A stretch of DNA of 64,000 nucleotides, taken from the NCBI RefSeq assembly GCF_007290395.2, contig NZ_CP041656.2:1116001-1180000 (forward strand), given 5' to 3'. The notes beneath the pieces were generated by a model. The model was given only the letters and a program-made list of their open reading frames with translations. It did not search any database and was not told the origin of the DNA. Below are positions 8,314 to 17,858 of the stretch, in pieces; positions within the stretch are counted from its first letter, which is position 1, and the number at the start of each line of letters is the position of its first letter. The position numbers and the translations under genes were made by a program. The stretch is from Bradyrhizobium cosmicum (lineage in GTDB: Bacteria; Pseudomonadota; Alphaproteobacteria; Rhizobiales; Xanthobacteraceae).

Positions 8314-8467
8314 TGGTGCCCCGGATGCGCAGCAGCGTTAAAGCGCTGCTGCGCAGAGCCGGGGCCCATTCTTTTGTGAGTGCGGCAAATAAGAGTGCGG
8401 TAAGTGCCTTGGTCCCGGCTCTGCGTCGCATTGCCAGGAGGTGCTGCGACGCGTCCGCGACACGAGA
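8314..8467. repeat. Family D palindromic repeat, diverged copy
   Basis: An imperfect palindrome between the convergent CsbD and DUF459 genes. The left arm GTGCCCCGGATGCGCAGC pairs loosely with the right arm GCGACGCGTCCGCGACACGA, with inner GAGCCGGGGCCCA and TGGTCCCGGCTCTGCG. Related copies lie at 19181-19312 and 44404-44535. Confidence 0.65.
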
Positions 8468-8471
8468 TCGA

Positions 8472-10184
8472 TTACCGGAGGACTTCCGCAGAGCGCCCGA
8501 CATTACCTGGCGGTCGGGGGATCGCAGGGTTCTGAGCCGGATTGCGCGGCCCTGGCGCCGGCGCTAGCTGACGCGGCGCTGGAGCGGGCTGCGGAGAGCC
8601 GAAGCCAAAGAAATCGCGAATGGACGGCTGGGACTGCGCAGGCTGCGACGCCGCCGGCTTCTTCGGTGCGAGCTTCGGCGGCGCGATCGCCGCGGCGGCG
8701 CCCGGCGTGCCGGGAGCGGCGGGACTTCCTTCAGGCGTCGTCGCCGCCATCGGCGTATCGCCCTTGGCCTGCTCGCGGCCGACTTCCCGGCGCGGCCAGG
8801 CATAATCGTCGGCGCGTCCCGCGGGAGCCGCCAACGGCTCGCCCTTCACCAGCGTCTTCGCCGCAAGCGCATCGACGGCGGCGGGCCGTGTGCCCGGTCC
8901 GCCCAGCAATTGATCGGTCGAGATCGACGCCGCAACCAGCGGCACGATCGGGCCCGCCAGCGGCCGCGGCGCCGGCTTGCCGGGTTCGGCGCTGGTGTCG
9001 GGCGTCGCCGGTTCGCTCGGCAGCGCGATTGGGCCGGAGCGTCCTGCGAGCAGGCGCGTGATCTCGCGCTCGACATAGTGGGCGAGCTTGCGCGCGCCGG
9101 GCTTGGTGAAATAGACGCCGTCATAGCTGCGGAGCTGACGGATCTGGCCTTCGAAGTCCGGACCCTTCTGTAGGAAGCGGCCGGCTTCGTCGACAAAGCC
9201 GTCCCAGACGTCGACATAAGTGATGCCGGCCTTGGCCGCGCCTTCGCGGTAGAGCGAATCCAGGAACAGCATGTCCGCGGTACCCTTGGGACCGCGAATG
9301 GCGGGCAGGCCGACCCAGAGCACCGGGACGCCCTTGCTCTTGAGGACGTTGGCCAGTTCCTCGATCTTCTTGCCGTAGAGTTCGACCCAGCGGTCGTCAC
9401 GGAATTCGTAGAGGCCGTTCGGGTTGCGCGCAGTCTTTTCGGGCGCGGCCGCAGGCGTGTCGGCGTTGTCGGCATCGTCCTGCGGCAGGTCGGCATCGGC
9501 CGGCTTGTCGTCGGGCTTGCCGGCGGTGTCGGGCTTGGCATCGGCCGGCTTGGCGTCAGGCTTTCCTTGCGGCTTGGCGCGCGCGCCCTTGTCGTTCTTC
9601 TTGTCCTTGTCGGAAGGCTTGTCGGACTTTTCGGCCACCGGCTCGCGGATCGAGATGCGGTCGTTGAGGCCGAGCATCACGACGATGACTTCGGGCTTCT
9701 CGGTCTCGAGGATGCCCCTCGCTGCGGCCGCCCAATCCGAGGGCTCGCCCTTCGGCTGGTACTTGATCAGGCCGGACGTGGTCTTGTGCTTGCGGATCAC
9801 GCCCATGTCGGGCTGCTCGGTGTAGGCGTCTTCCAGGCCGTAGGCGAGCCAGTCGGCCATGGCGTCGCCGATCACCAGCACGTTCTTGTCGGGGATGGTG
9901 TCGCGCTTGGCCGGTGCCGGCGCGCGCGAAAAATCCTGGCGCGGCGCCTGCGGCTGTTGCTGCTGGAATGGCGCGAAGAAGTCGCCGCCGAACCATCCGC
10001 CGTCGCGTCCGCCGCCCCGCGGCGGCGGGGCCGAGCGCTGCGGTGGGCCGCCGAAGCCGGGGAAGTTGAAGAACTGCGCCGAGGCGGGTCCTGCGATGGT
10101 GACCAATATCGCGAGCGCCGTCCCCAGCGCGATCAACGGGCCGGTCTCGGTCAGTGCCTTGAAAAAGGATTTTGGCTTCGACAT
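8472..10184 (-). CDS. DUF459/SGNH-fold exported protein, probable pseudo-hydrolase
   Basis: A 570-residue protein from the start at 10184 (MSKPKSFFK); a 39-residue upstream extension is possible but lacks a clear ribosome site. A signal/anchor segment lies at about residues 16-34 (LIALGTALAILVTIAGPASA). Then comes a Gly/Pro-rich linker and the DUF459 SGNH-like domain, interrupted by a Lys/Asp/Ala/Pro-rich low-complexity insert. A long Pro/Ala tail follows. The block III motif GLND is present, but block I reads GDAMADW instead of GDS, and block V reads DGVYF where DxxH is expected, so catalytic Ser and His look absent. It may be a scaffold or regulator of envelope acyl transfer (inference). 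Confidence 0.8.
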   Translation of the reverse strand: MSKPKSFFKALTETGPLIALGTALAILVTIAGPASAQFFNFPGFGGPPQRSAPPPRGGGRDGGWFGGDFFAPFQQQQPQAPRQDFSRAPAPAKRDTIPDKNVLVIGDAMADWLAYGLEDAYTEQPDMGVIRKHKTTSGLIKYQPKGEPSDWAAAARGILETEKPEVIVVMLGLNDRISIREPVAEKSDKPSDKDKKNDKGARAKPQGKPDAKPADAKPDTAGKPDDKPADADLPQDDADNADTPAAAPEKTARNPNGLYEFRDDRWVELYGKKIEELANVLKSKGVPVLWVGLPAIRGPKGTADMLFLDSLYREGAAKAGITYVDVWDGFVDEAGRFLQKGPDFEGQIRQLRSYDGVYFTKPGARKLAHYVEREITRLLAGRSGPIALPSEPATPDTSAEPGKPAPRPLAGPIVPLVAASISTDQLLGGPGTRPAAVDALAAKTLVKGEPLAAPAGRADDYAWPRREVGREQAKGDTPMAATTPEGSPAAPGTPGAAAAIAPPKLAPKKPAASQPAQSQPSIRDFFGFGSPQPAPAPRQLAPAPGPRNPAQNPAIPRPPGNVGRSAEVLR

Positions 10185-10333
10185 GCGATCTCGGGCGCGC
10201 GCAACGGGGTCTGGAATTCGCTCAACATAATAACGGAATCGGGCCGCAAACGGGCAAATTCTCTGGCTGATTCTTGAGGCAATACACCGGGGATCGGCCA
10301 AAATCCCGCTTCAGGGTTACTTTCGGCGCGACT

Positions 10334-11719
10334 TTACCGGCCGCGCAGCCGTTCCAGCGCGTCGGAGGAGGCGAATCCGTCGGCGGGCACCCCGATCGAG
10401 GCCTGGAAGTTGCGCAGGGCTTCTCGGGTCTGGCCGCCGAACTGGCCGTCCGGAGTGCCCTTGTAGAAGCCGCGCTGGGCCAGGAGCTGTTGGAGTTCCA
10501 GTCGCTCGGTGCGGGACAGCTCCCGTTCCTGCCGCGGCCAAGGCTGCACGAAGGGCTGCCCCCCGCGCAGGCGGTCGGCGAAATGGCCGATCGCCAGCGC
10601 ATAGGCCTCGGCCGGGTTGTACTTCATGATGACGCGGTAGTTCTGGAGCATCAGGAAGCCCGGTCCCTGCGCGCCCGCCGGCGCCAGCAGATAGGCTTTT
10701 TCCGCCGGATGCGGGAAGGGCTGGCCCGCCGGGCACTTGAGCCCGAGCTTCTCCCACTGGGCCATCGTCATCGCCTTGGCGCGATCGGCCAGCATGTAGT
10801 TGAATCCCTGGGGCACCACGACCTCGTAGCCCCAGGTCTGGCCGGTCTGCCAGCCGTCCTTCTTCAAATTGTTGGCGGTCGAGGCGATCAGGTCGGTCGG
10901 ATTGTCGACGACGTCGCGCCGTCCGTCGCCATCGCCGTCCACGGCAAAGCGCTTGAATGCGGTCGGCATGAACTGGGTTGGGCCGAAGGCGCCGGCCCAG
11001 GAGCCGCGCATCTGTTCAGGCCTGAGATCACCGCGGTTGAGGATCTCCAGGCCCGAGAGGAATTCGTCCTTGAAATAGGCCTGGCGGCGGCCGATGCAGG
11101 CGAGCGTCGCGGTCGATTGCAGCACGCTGCGGTCGCCCATCTGCGTCGAGTAATTGGACTCGATGCCCCAGATAGAGGCGATGATGTAGCGATCGACACC
11201 ATAGGCCTTTTCGGTGGCGTCGAACTGCGCTTTGTATTTGGCGAGCACCTCGCGGCCCTTGGCGAGGCGGTTGTCGTTCACGAGGATGTCGAGATAATCC
11301 CAGATCGACTTGGTGAACTCCGGCTGCGAATCCATGAGGTCCATGATGCGCAGGTCCGGTGACAGCCCGGTCGTGAAGCGCTGGAAGTTCTCCTGGGTGA
11401 TGCCGCGCCGTGCGGCATCGGGCCACATGCCCGCGACGCAATTGCCGAAATTGCCGGCGGCCTCGCGGATCGCGGCTGCCGTCATCAGCGGATGGCCGGA
11501 GGCGCCGTCCTCGCCGGTCCAAGGCAGGGCGCCGCCGGGGCCGGGCGCTGGCTGCTGGGGCGCCGAACTGGAGCCGGAGAAAATACCGCCGAACAGGTTG
11601 GACAGGCCGTTCTGCGCTTGTGCGTGTGCGCAGGCCGGCAGCAGCAAGGCGGCCGCAACCATCGCTCCGCCGGTCACGGATCCAGCGCGTCTTGCCAGTC
11701 CTGCCAATGATTGCATCAT
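10334..11719 (-). CDS. Lytic murein transglycosylase, MltB type, with peptidoglycan-binding domain
   Basis: A 461-residue secreted or lipid-anchored enzyme; the leader contains LLLPAC with Cys30 as a possible lipobox. The transglycosylase domain (about 80-380) carries the catalytic Glu187 in IWGIESNYSTQMG, plus GAFGPTQFMPTAF and AIGHFADRLRGG. A C-terminal peptidoglycan-binding domain of about 60 residues (QRGFYKGTPDGQFGGQTREALRNFQ, split) follows. It cleaves glycan strands to 1,6-anhydro-muropeptides in the periplasm. It lies upstream of the DUF459 gene on the same strand (149-base gap), so the two could be co-expressed in cell-wall remodelling. Confidence 0.93.
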   Translation of the reverse strand: MMQSLAGLARRAGSVTGGAMVAAALLLPACAHAQAQNGLSNLFGGIFSGSSSAPQQPAPGPGGALPWTGEDGASGHPLMTAAAIREAAGNFGNCVAGMWPDAARRGITQENFQRFTTGLSPDLRIMDLMDSQPEFTKSIWDYLDILVNDNRLAKGREVLAKYKAQFDATEKAYGVDRYIIASIWGIESNYSTQMGDRSVLQSTATLACIGRRQAYFKDEFLSGLEILNRGDLRPEQMRGSWAGAFGPTQFMPTAFKRFAVDGDGDGRRDVVDNPTDLIASTANNLKKDGWQTGQTWGYEVVVPQGFNYMLADRAKAMTMAQWEKLGLKCPAGQPFPHPAEKAYLLAPAGAQGPGFLMLQNYRVIMKYNPAEAYALAIGHFADRLRGGQPFVQPWPRQERELSRTERLELQQLLAQRGFYKGTPDGQFGGQTREALRNFQASIGVPADGFASSDALERLRGR

Positions 11720-11923
11720 GTCTCACCTGTCCGGCCGAAAAACCGCCATCAGGAGGCCCGGTACCGGTTGCCAATAGCTTAACAAAGGTGAAATTTTAGT
11801 GGCTGCTTTTTTCTTAACTCTGAGCGCGCGAGGCCCCACATCCGCCTTTGTTGGCGGCTGCAAACAAGCTAGCAAGATGCCATTGCTCCGTTCACGTATC
11901 TCCTCAGGTATTCGATCAATCCC

Positions 11924-12799
11924 ATGAAAATCCGCAAAGCCGTATTCCCCGTCGCCGGCCTCGGCACCCGCGTACTGCCCGCCACCAAGGCGATGCCTAA
12001 GGAAATGCTGACCATCGTCGACAAGCCGCTGATCCAGTACGTCTATGACGAGGCGAGGGAAGCCGGCATCGAGCATTTCATCTTCGTCACCGGCCGCAAC
12101 AAAAACGTCATCGAAGATCATTTCGACAAGATGTTCGAGCTCGACGCGACGCTTGCCGCGCGCGGCAAGAAGACCGAGCAGGACATCCTGGCGCAGAACC
12201 AGCCGGAGGCCGGCGCCGTCAGCTTCACGCGCCAGCAGGCCCCGCTCGGCCTTGGTCACGCGGTCTGGTGCGCGCGCGACATCGTCGGCAACGAGCCGTT
12301 CGCGGTCGTGCTGCCCGACGAGCTCGTGCTCAACACCACCGGCTGCCTGAAGCAGATGATCGAGACGGCGTCGACGCTCGGCGAAAAATCCAACGTCATC
12401 GCGGTCGAGGCGGTGCCCGACCATCTCACCCATCAATACGGCATCTGCGGCGTCGGCAAGCGCACTGGTAAGATGTTCGAGGTCGACGGCATGGTCGAGA
12501 AGCCGGCCAAGGGCACCGCGCCCTCCAACCTCTCGATCACCGGCCGCTACATCCTGCAGCCGGAAATCTTCAAGATTCTCGAGACCCAGGAGCGCGGCGC
12601 CGGCGGCGAGATCCAGCTCACCGACGCCATGATCGGGCTTGCCAGGTCGCAGAAATTCTACGGCGTCGAGTTCGAAGGCGAGCGCCATGATTGCGGCTCC
12701 AAGCCCGGCTTTCTCCGCGCCAACATCGCCTACGGCCTGCAGCGGCCGGAATTGCGCGACGGGCTGATCGCGGAGATGAAGAAGTATCTGGGGAAGTAG
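11924..12799 (+). CDS. galU: UTP-glucose-1-phosphate uridylyltransferase
   Basis: A 291-residue GalU/ExoN. The nucleotidyl-transferase motif AGLGTRVLPATKAMPKEM is at residues 10-27, with the DKPLIQYV, LGHAVWCAR and VEKP blocks in order. It makes UDP-glucose from glucose-1-phosphate and UTP for exopolysaccharide, cyclic glucan and LPS. The length matches the family (about 290-300). It diverges from the MltB gene across 204 bp. That gap holds an imperfect CCGCC...GGCGG hairpin but no T-tract. Confidence 0.95.
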   Translation: MKIRKAVFPVAGLGTRVLPATKAMPKEMLTIVDKPLIQYVYDEAREAGIEHFIFVTGRNKNVIEDHFDKMFELDATLAARGKKTEQDILAQNQPEAGAVSFTRQQAPLGLGHAVWCARDIVGNEPFAVVLPDELVLNTTGCLKQMIETASTLGEKSNVIAVEAVPDHLTHQYGICGVGKRTGKMFEVDGMVEKPAKGTAPSNLSITGRYILQPEIFKILETQERGAGGEIQLTDAMIGLARSQKFYGVEFEGERHDCGSKPGFLRANIAYGLQRPELRDGLIAEMKKYLGK

Positions 12800-12819
12800 C
12801 TGCAACACATTCCGCTGCC

Positions 12820-12839
12820 GTCCCCGCCTGCGCGGGGAC
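12820..12839. repeat. Short GTCCCCGC palindrome after galU
   Basis: GTCCCCGC-CTGC-GCGGGGAC is a perfect 8-bp stem with a 4-base loop, lying 20 bases past the galU stop and before the convergent diguanylate cyclase gene. It matches the outer stem of the family A elements and is probably a decayed half-copy. It has no T-tract, so it is not a classical terminator. Confidence 0.6.
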
Positions 12840-12893
12840 GACACCGAGGCTGTTGCGGATTGCGTCGCGCTCAACCGCAGTCAGTAGCGTGCC

Positions 12894-14390
12894 TCACGCC
12901 GCCAGCGACAGCTTCGGAAGGCTTGCGACCACGGACTGGTTGCGGCCGCCGGCTTTCGCCGCGTAGAGCGCCTTGTCTGCTGCGGCGACCAGGATCGACC
13001 AGTCCATGCCGATCGCGGGAACGAGGCTGGCGATGCCGCAGGAGACCGTCGACGTCGTCTGGTCGTCGGACCAGCCCTGCACCTTGCCGCGGATCGCCTC
13101 GGCGACTTTGAAGGCGTCGGTGGCTGAGGTGTTCGGCAGCAGCACGGCGAACTCCTCGCCGCCATAGCGCGCGGCGCAATCCCCGGCGCGGCTTACCGAA
13201 TCGGAAATGCATATGGCGATGCCGACCAGCACCTGGTCGCCGGCCTGGTGGCCGAACGTGTCGTTGTAGGCCTTGAAGTGATCGGCATCGATCATCAACA
13301 GCGCGACCGGCGTCTTCTGGCGGATGGCACGTCGCCACTCGCTGTCGATTACCTGGTCGAACTTGCGGCGGTTCTTCAGGCCGGTCAGCGCGTCCGTCGT
13401 CGCCATCTCCTCGAGCTTGCTTTCGGCCTCGGCGCGCCGGCCGATCTCGCGCGCCAGCCCGATCGCCGATCCCAGCAGGAATAGCGCGAGCAGCAACACC
13501 ACGGCGCCGATACGGAGTGCCTCCCTCTGCCACAGTGCGAACACGGCGCTCAGCGGCTTGCCGGCCACGACGAACAGCGGATTGGTTCCGCTGCTGCGGA
13601 CATAGAGCCGCGGGGTTGCGTCGACGGGGCCCTTGCCCGCATAGGAACCGCCAACCTGGAGGTTTTCCGACTTCCAGTCCTGCCGCGTGCCCAGACTCCT
13701 GCCGATGATGTCGAGATCGAACGGCCGCCGCATCATGATGGTGCGGTCGCGCTTGAGCACGGTGATGGTATCTTCGGGATCGAGGTTCAGGCGCTCGAAC
13801 AATTCGTGGAAATAGCTGAAGCGGATCGACCCGGCGACGACGCCGAGGAAGCCGCCGTCGGTATCGCTGATGCGCCGGCTCAGCACGATCGAATAGGTGC
13901 CGCGGAACAGCATCGGACGGCTGATGAAGAGTCCGGCGCCCGGATTGTCGCGATGAACCCTGAAATAATCCTCATCCCCCCGGTTCTCCGGCAGGGGATC
14001 GAGGGTGGAGGCGTCGATGGTCAATCTGCCCTCGGCATCGAACACCTGGATGGCGCCGAAATGCTTCGCCGTCGTGGCGTGGTCGAACAGGATCAGGTGA
14101 CGAATCGTCTTTGAGACCGCGTTGATTTCGGGCAGCAGCATGTTGCCGGCGACCGCCTTCAGGGAGAGGTCGTAGATCTCGATGTTGCGGCTGATGTCGG
14201 CGTCGATGGATGTGGCGAGGTTTTCCAGCGTCTGGCGGGCGAGCGCCTCCTCGCCGCGGCGCATGTCGAGCATGACGTTGACGCAAATGGCGGAAAAGCC
14301 CATCACCGTCACGATGGACGAGATGATCAGCAGCTTCGCCGATATGCGCCACGGCCGGCGGGCCGTGACGTCGCACCATCCAGACAGCAT
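12894..14390 (-). CDS. Membrane diguanylate cyclase with periplasmic Cache sensor
   Basis: A 498-residue protein. A first membrane helix (LLIISSIVTVMGFSAICVNVML, split; about 18-42) leads into a double-Cache-like periplasmic domain. A second helix (IGAVVLLLALFLLGSAIGLA, about 290-310) and a GGDEF domain follow. The active site is GGEEF at 410-414 and the inhibitory I-site RxxD is present as RAGD at 401-404, exactly five residues upstream. It should therefore make c-di-GMP and be product-inhibited. The ligand of the Cache domain is unknown. It is convergent with galU and divergent from the DUF7662 gene. Confidence 0.92.
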   Translation of the reverse strand: MLSGWCDVTARRPWRISAKLLIISSIVTVMGFSAICVNVMLDMRRGEEALARQTLENLATSIDADISRNIEIYDLSLKAVAGNMLLPEINAVSKTIRHLILFDHATTAKHFGAIQVFDAEGRLTIDASTLDPLPENRGDEDYFRVHRDNPGAGLFISRPMLFRGTYSIVLSRRISDTDGGFLGVVAGSIRFSYFHELFERLNLDPEDTITVLKRDRTIMMRRPFDLDIIGRSLGTRQDWKSENLQVGGSYAGKGPVDATPRLYVRSSGTNPLFVVAGKPLSAVFALWQREALRIGAVVLLLALFLLGSAIGLAREIGRRAEAESKLEEMATTDALTGLKNRRKFDQVIDSEWRRAIRQKTPVALLMIDADHFKAYNDTFGHQAGDQVLVGIAICISDSVSRAGDCAARYGGEEFAVLLPNTSATDAFKVAEAIRGKVQGWSDDQTTSTVSCGIASLVPAIGMDWSILVAAADKALYAAKAGGRNQSVVASLPKLSLAA

Positions 14391-14543
14391 CTTTTGCTCC
14401 CGGCCCTAGTGGATGCGCCCGAATTCTTGCGTAGTGTTTAAGCCGGGACGCCGATGCCGCAATGAGTTAAGAAGCGGTTTATCCGGCTAACGATTTTCGG
14501 CAGGCCCGATCGGCCAGATCCCGCTCCGGACGAGAGGACGATT

Positions 14544-14813
14544 GTGAACGATTACGACGCGTTGCGCGACTATCTGATGCGGCACAAGCAGGCGGAATTC
14601 GTGCTCAGCTTCGAGCAGATCGAGGAGATCATCGGCGCGGCCCTGCCGCGCGCGGCCAACCGTGCCTCATGGTGGGACACCTCGCGCAGCCCCGACATCC
14701 AGATGCCGCAGCGCGAGGCCTGTCTCGCCGCGGGCTTCAAGGCCATGCGAATGCCGGATGGCCAGAGCGTGCGGTTCACCAAGCTGAAGACTGACCGGCG
14801 GCGCCAGGGGTAG
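14544..14813 (+). CDS. Small DUF7662-like protein
   Basis: An 89-residue protein with the pattern YDALRDYLMRHKQAEFVLSFEQIEEIIG, then LPRAA, WWDT and a C-terminal KAMRMPDGQSVRFTK. It resembles a small alpha/beta domain (DUF7662 by my recollection) found alone or beside restriction-like proteins, with no known function. The spacing to the ATG (GAGAGGACGATTG) supports translation. It sits between two c-di-GMP enzyme genes, convergent with the EAL gene 15 bases away. Confidence 0.7.
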   Translation: MNDYDALRDYLMRHKQAEFVLSFEQIEEIIGAALPRAANRASWWDTSRSPDIQMPQREACLAAGFKAMRMPDGQSVRFTKLKTDRRRQG

Positions 14814-14828
14814 GGGGAAGAGGAGCGC

Positions 14829-17705
14829 CTAGCTCGCCGCTTCCAGCCGCACTTCCGTCAGCAGCCGCATCGCGGCGTCAGCGTCCATCGGCTCGCCGAA
14901 GGCGAAGCCCTGCGCATATTCGCAGCCCATCTGGTAGAGTTCGACCGCATCGGAATCGGTCTCGGCGCCTTCGGCCACCACGTCCATGCCGAGGTCGTGT
15001 GCGAGCGCAATGATCGACTTCAGGATCACCGGACGGGTGCCGCGGTTGGTGGTGCGCACGAACGACTGGTCGATCTTGATGGTGTCGAACGGGAAGCGCT
15101 GCAGATAGGCCAGCGACGAATGGCCGGTGCCGAAATCGTCGAGCGACAATCCGGTGCCGAGTTCGCGGATGCGCGTCAGCATCTGCGCTGCGTGCTCCGG
15201 ATTCTCCATCACCAGCGATTCCGTCAATTCGAGCTTGAGCGTGCCGCGTGCCACCGAGGAGCGCGACAGCACGGTGCGGATGTCGTGGATCAGATCGTGG
15301 CGCAGCAATTGCCGCGAGGAGACGTTGACGCTCGCGAAGATCGGCTCGCGCGAGCGCATCGCGCGCTGCCAGATCGAGAGCTGCTTGGCGGTCTGGTCGA
15401 GCACGAACATGCCGAGATCGACGATCAGGCCGGTCTCTTCCGCGATGCTGATGAACTCCGACGGCGCCATGCGCCCGAGCTTGGGATGATCCCAGCGTAC
15501 CAGCGCCTCGAAGCCCGCGACGGAGCGGTCCTCCAGCCGTACGATCGGCTGGTAGAGGATCGTGAGCTCCTGCCGCTCGATGGCGCGGCGCAGCTCGCTC
15601 TCCAGCGTCAGGCGGTCGGTCTTTCGCGCGCGCATGGCGGGCTTGTAGACGTCGATGCGGTCGCCGCCGATGCGCTTGGAATGATACATCGCCAGCTCGG
15701 CGTCTTTGATGATTTCGTCCGTGAGCTGGACTTGCGGATCGGACAGCGCGAGCCCGATCGAGGCGGTGAGAAAGATCTCGCGCTCGTTGAATGCGATCGG
15801 CGCGCGGATGGTCTTGCGGATGGTCTCGGCGAAAGCGGTGATGCGGGCAGGGTCCTGCTCCGAGAGCAGGATCAGGCCGAACTGGTCGCCGGCGAGCCGC
15901 GCCAGCGTATCCTGCGGCTTCAGGATGCGGGTGAGGCGTCGCGCAAGCGTCAGCAGGATGGAATCGCCGACCGCGATGCCGACGGAATCGTTGACCTGCT
16001 TGAAGCGGTCGAGGTCGATCACCATCAGCGTCGGCCGCAGCGTCGGCATGGTCTTGGCGAAATGCGCGACCGCCCCCAGCCGGTCCATGAACAGTTTGCG
16101 GTTGGGCAGGCCGGTGAGGTTGTCATGCACGGAATCGTGCAGCATGCGCTCTTCGGCGTTGCGCAGCTCGGTGACGTCGGTGAGCGTGCCGACCACGCGT
16201 GAGACTTCGCCGTCGGAACCGACCACCGGGCGCGCCTTCAGCGCGAACCACATGAAATGACCGTCCGGCGTGCGCAGGCGGAAATCCTGCACCAGGCGGC
16301 CGCGGCGCTGGTCGAGCACGCTGTCGAGCGCGGCGCGGAAGCGGTCCTGGTCGAGCGGGTGGAGCACTTCCAGCCACGATGCGGCCGGGCCTTCCAGCGT
16401 GCCGCGCTTGAGGCCGAGCAGGGCCTCGGTCTCGGGGCTGGTGAAGACCTTGTCGGCGGACACGTCCCAGTCCCAGATCAGATCGCCGGAGCCGGCCAGC
16501 GCCAGCGCGCGGCGCTCGATGTCGGAGACGATCCCGGTGGTGGCGCCGCCGCCCGCGAAAGCATGCTGCATCACCGTGAAGCCGATCAGCATCACGATCA
16601 GCACGAGGCCGCCGAGCAGGGCAGGGCCGACGATGTCGTTGGTGACGGAACCTGCGACCGTCATGCCGGCGGCGACCACCCAGACCACTAGCAGGAACCA
16701 GGTCGGGATCAGCAGCACCGCGCGGTCGAAGCCGTGGGTCGAGAGATAGACGATCAGCGCGAAGCCGGCGAAGGCGATCAGCACCAGCGAGATGCGCGCG
16801 ATGCCGGAGGCCACCGCCGGATCGAACAGGGCCAGCGCCACCAGCGAACCGAGGAAGGCGAGCCAGCCCACCGTGATGTGCGAATAGCGCACGTGCCATC
16901 GGCTGAGGTTGAGATAGGCGAACAGGAACACCAGCAGCGTCGCCGCCAGGATCGCCTCACCCGCCGCGCGCCAGATGCGCTCAGCGTTGTTCGACATGTC
17001 GAGCACCTTGCCCCAGAAGCCGAAATCGACGCCGATATAGACCAGCACCGCCCAGGCCAGCGCCGCGGCTGCTGGGAACATGATGCTGCCCTTGACCACG
17101 AACAGAATGGTGAGAACGAGCGCCAGCAGACCGGAGATGCCGATCACGATGCCCTGGTAGAGCGTGAAGGAGTTGACCTTATCCTTGTAGGCCTCGGGCT
17201 CCCACAGATAGAGCTGCGGCAGCTTGTCGGTGCGCAGCTCGGCAACGAAAGTGATGACGGCGCCGGGGTCGAGCGTGACGCGGAAGACGTCGGCGGTGGG
17301 GCTTTCCTGCCGTTCCGGCCGGTCGCCGGTCGAGGGCGTGATGGTCGCGATGCGCGACAGCCCGAGGTCGGGCCAGAGCAGGCCGGAGGAGACGATGCGG
17401 TAATGGGGGGCGACGATCAGGCGGTCGAGCTGGTCGTCGGTGTTGTTGGCGAGCGCGAATACAACCCAGTTCTGGCCGCCTTCACGGGCGCGCACCTCGA
17501 TGCGGCGGACGATGCCGTCGGTGCCGGGCGCGGTCGAGACCTGGATGCGGTCGGCATCGCTGCGCTGGTGCTCGAGCACGCCGGTGAGGTCGATCGCGGG
17601 CGCGTCACTGCGGACGCTGACAGCGTCGAGCGCGCGTGCAGGAGACGCGGCGATGAGAATCATGAGGCCCAGCGCGATGGGCGCGAGGCACCTGATCAGA
17701 CGCAA
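14829..17705 (-). CDS. 7TMR-DISM / PAS / degenerate GGDEF / EAL protein (c-di-GMP phosphodiesterase)
   Basis: I favour a TTG start at 17705: GGAGAAC sits 6 bases before it and it gives a clean signal peptide (RLIRCLAPIALGLMILIAASPARA, split) and 958 residues. A start at 17816 would add 37 unlikely residues. The order is periplasmic 7TMR-DISM sensor, seven membrane helices (about 165-390), PAS (about 400-520), GGDEF-like (about 540-700) and EAL (about 710-945). The GGDEF site is AGDQF, so cyclase activity is doubtful. The EAL site is complete: EALVRW near 733, NVSSRQ, ELTES, DDFGTGHSS, KIDQSF and EGAET. Its net role should be c-di-GMP breakdown, controlled by a periplasmic signal. Confidence 0.9.
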   Translation of the reverse strand: MRLIRCLAPIALGLMILIAASPARALDAVSVRSDAPAIDLTGVLEHQRSDADRIQVSTAPGTDGIVRRIEVRAREGGQNWVVFALANNTDDQLDRLIVAPHYRIVSSGLLWPDLGLSRIATITPSTGDRPERQESPTADVFRVTLDPGAVITFVAELRTDKLPQLYLWEPEAYKDKVNSFTLYQGIVIGISGLLALVLTILFVVKGSIMFPAAAALAWAVLVYIGVDFGFWGKVLDMSNNAERIWRAAGEAILAATLLVFLFAYLNLSRWHVRYSHITVGWLAFLGSLVALALFDPAVASGIARISLVLIAFAGFALIVYLSTHGFDRAVLLIPTWFLLVVWVVAAGMTVAGSVTNDIVGPALLGGLVLIVMLIGFTVMQHAFAGGGATTGIVSDIERRALALAGSGDLIWDWDVSADKVFTSPETEALLGLKRGTLEGPAASWLEVLHPLDQDRFRAALDSVLDQRRGRLVQDFRLRTPDGHFMWFALKARPVVGSDGEVSRVVGTLTDVTELRNAEERMLHDSVHDNLTGLPNRKLFMDRLGAVAHFAKTMPTLRPTLMVIDLDRFKQVNDSVGIAVGDSILLTLARRLTRILKPQDTLARLAGDQFGLILLSEQDPARITAFAETIRKTIRAPIAFNEREIFLTASIGLALSDPQVQLTDEIIKDAELAMYHSKRIGGDRIDVYKPAMRARKTDRLTLESELRRAIERQELTILYQPIVRLEDRSVAGFEALVRWDHPKLGRMAPSEFISIAEETGLIVDLGMFVLDQTAKQLSIWQRAMRSREPIFASVNVSSRQLLRHDLIHDIRTVLSRSSVARGTLKLELTESLVMENPEHAAQMLTRIRELGTGLSLDDFGTGHSSLAYLQRFPFDTIKIDQSFVRTTNRGTRPVILKSIIALAHDLGMDVVAEGAETDSDAVELYQMGCEYAQGFAFGEPMDADAAMRLLTEVRLEAAS

Positions 17706-17858
17706 GGTCAGTTCTCCGCGTTCGACGCAAACTTGGTGTGCAAGGCTGGCAAGTGCATGCGATTTCAGGCCGGACGGACATGGTTCGGCGCGTCGCGATA
17801 GATGCCACGAAAGCAAGGAAAATCAAAGGGTTTCCGCCTTGCCGGATGGGTCAGCGGC

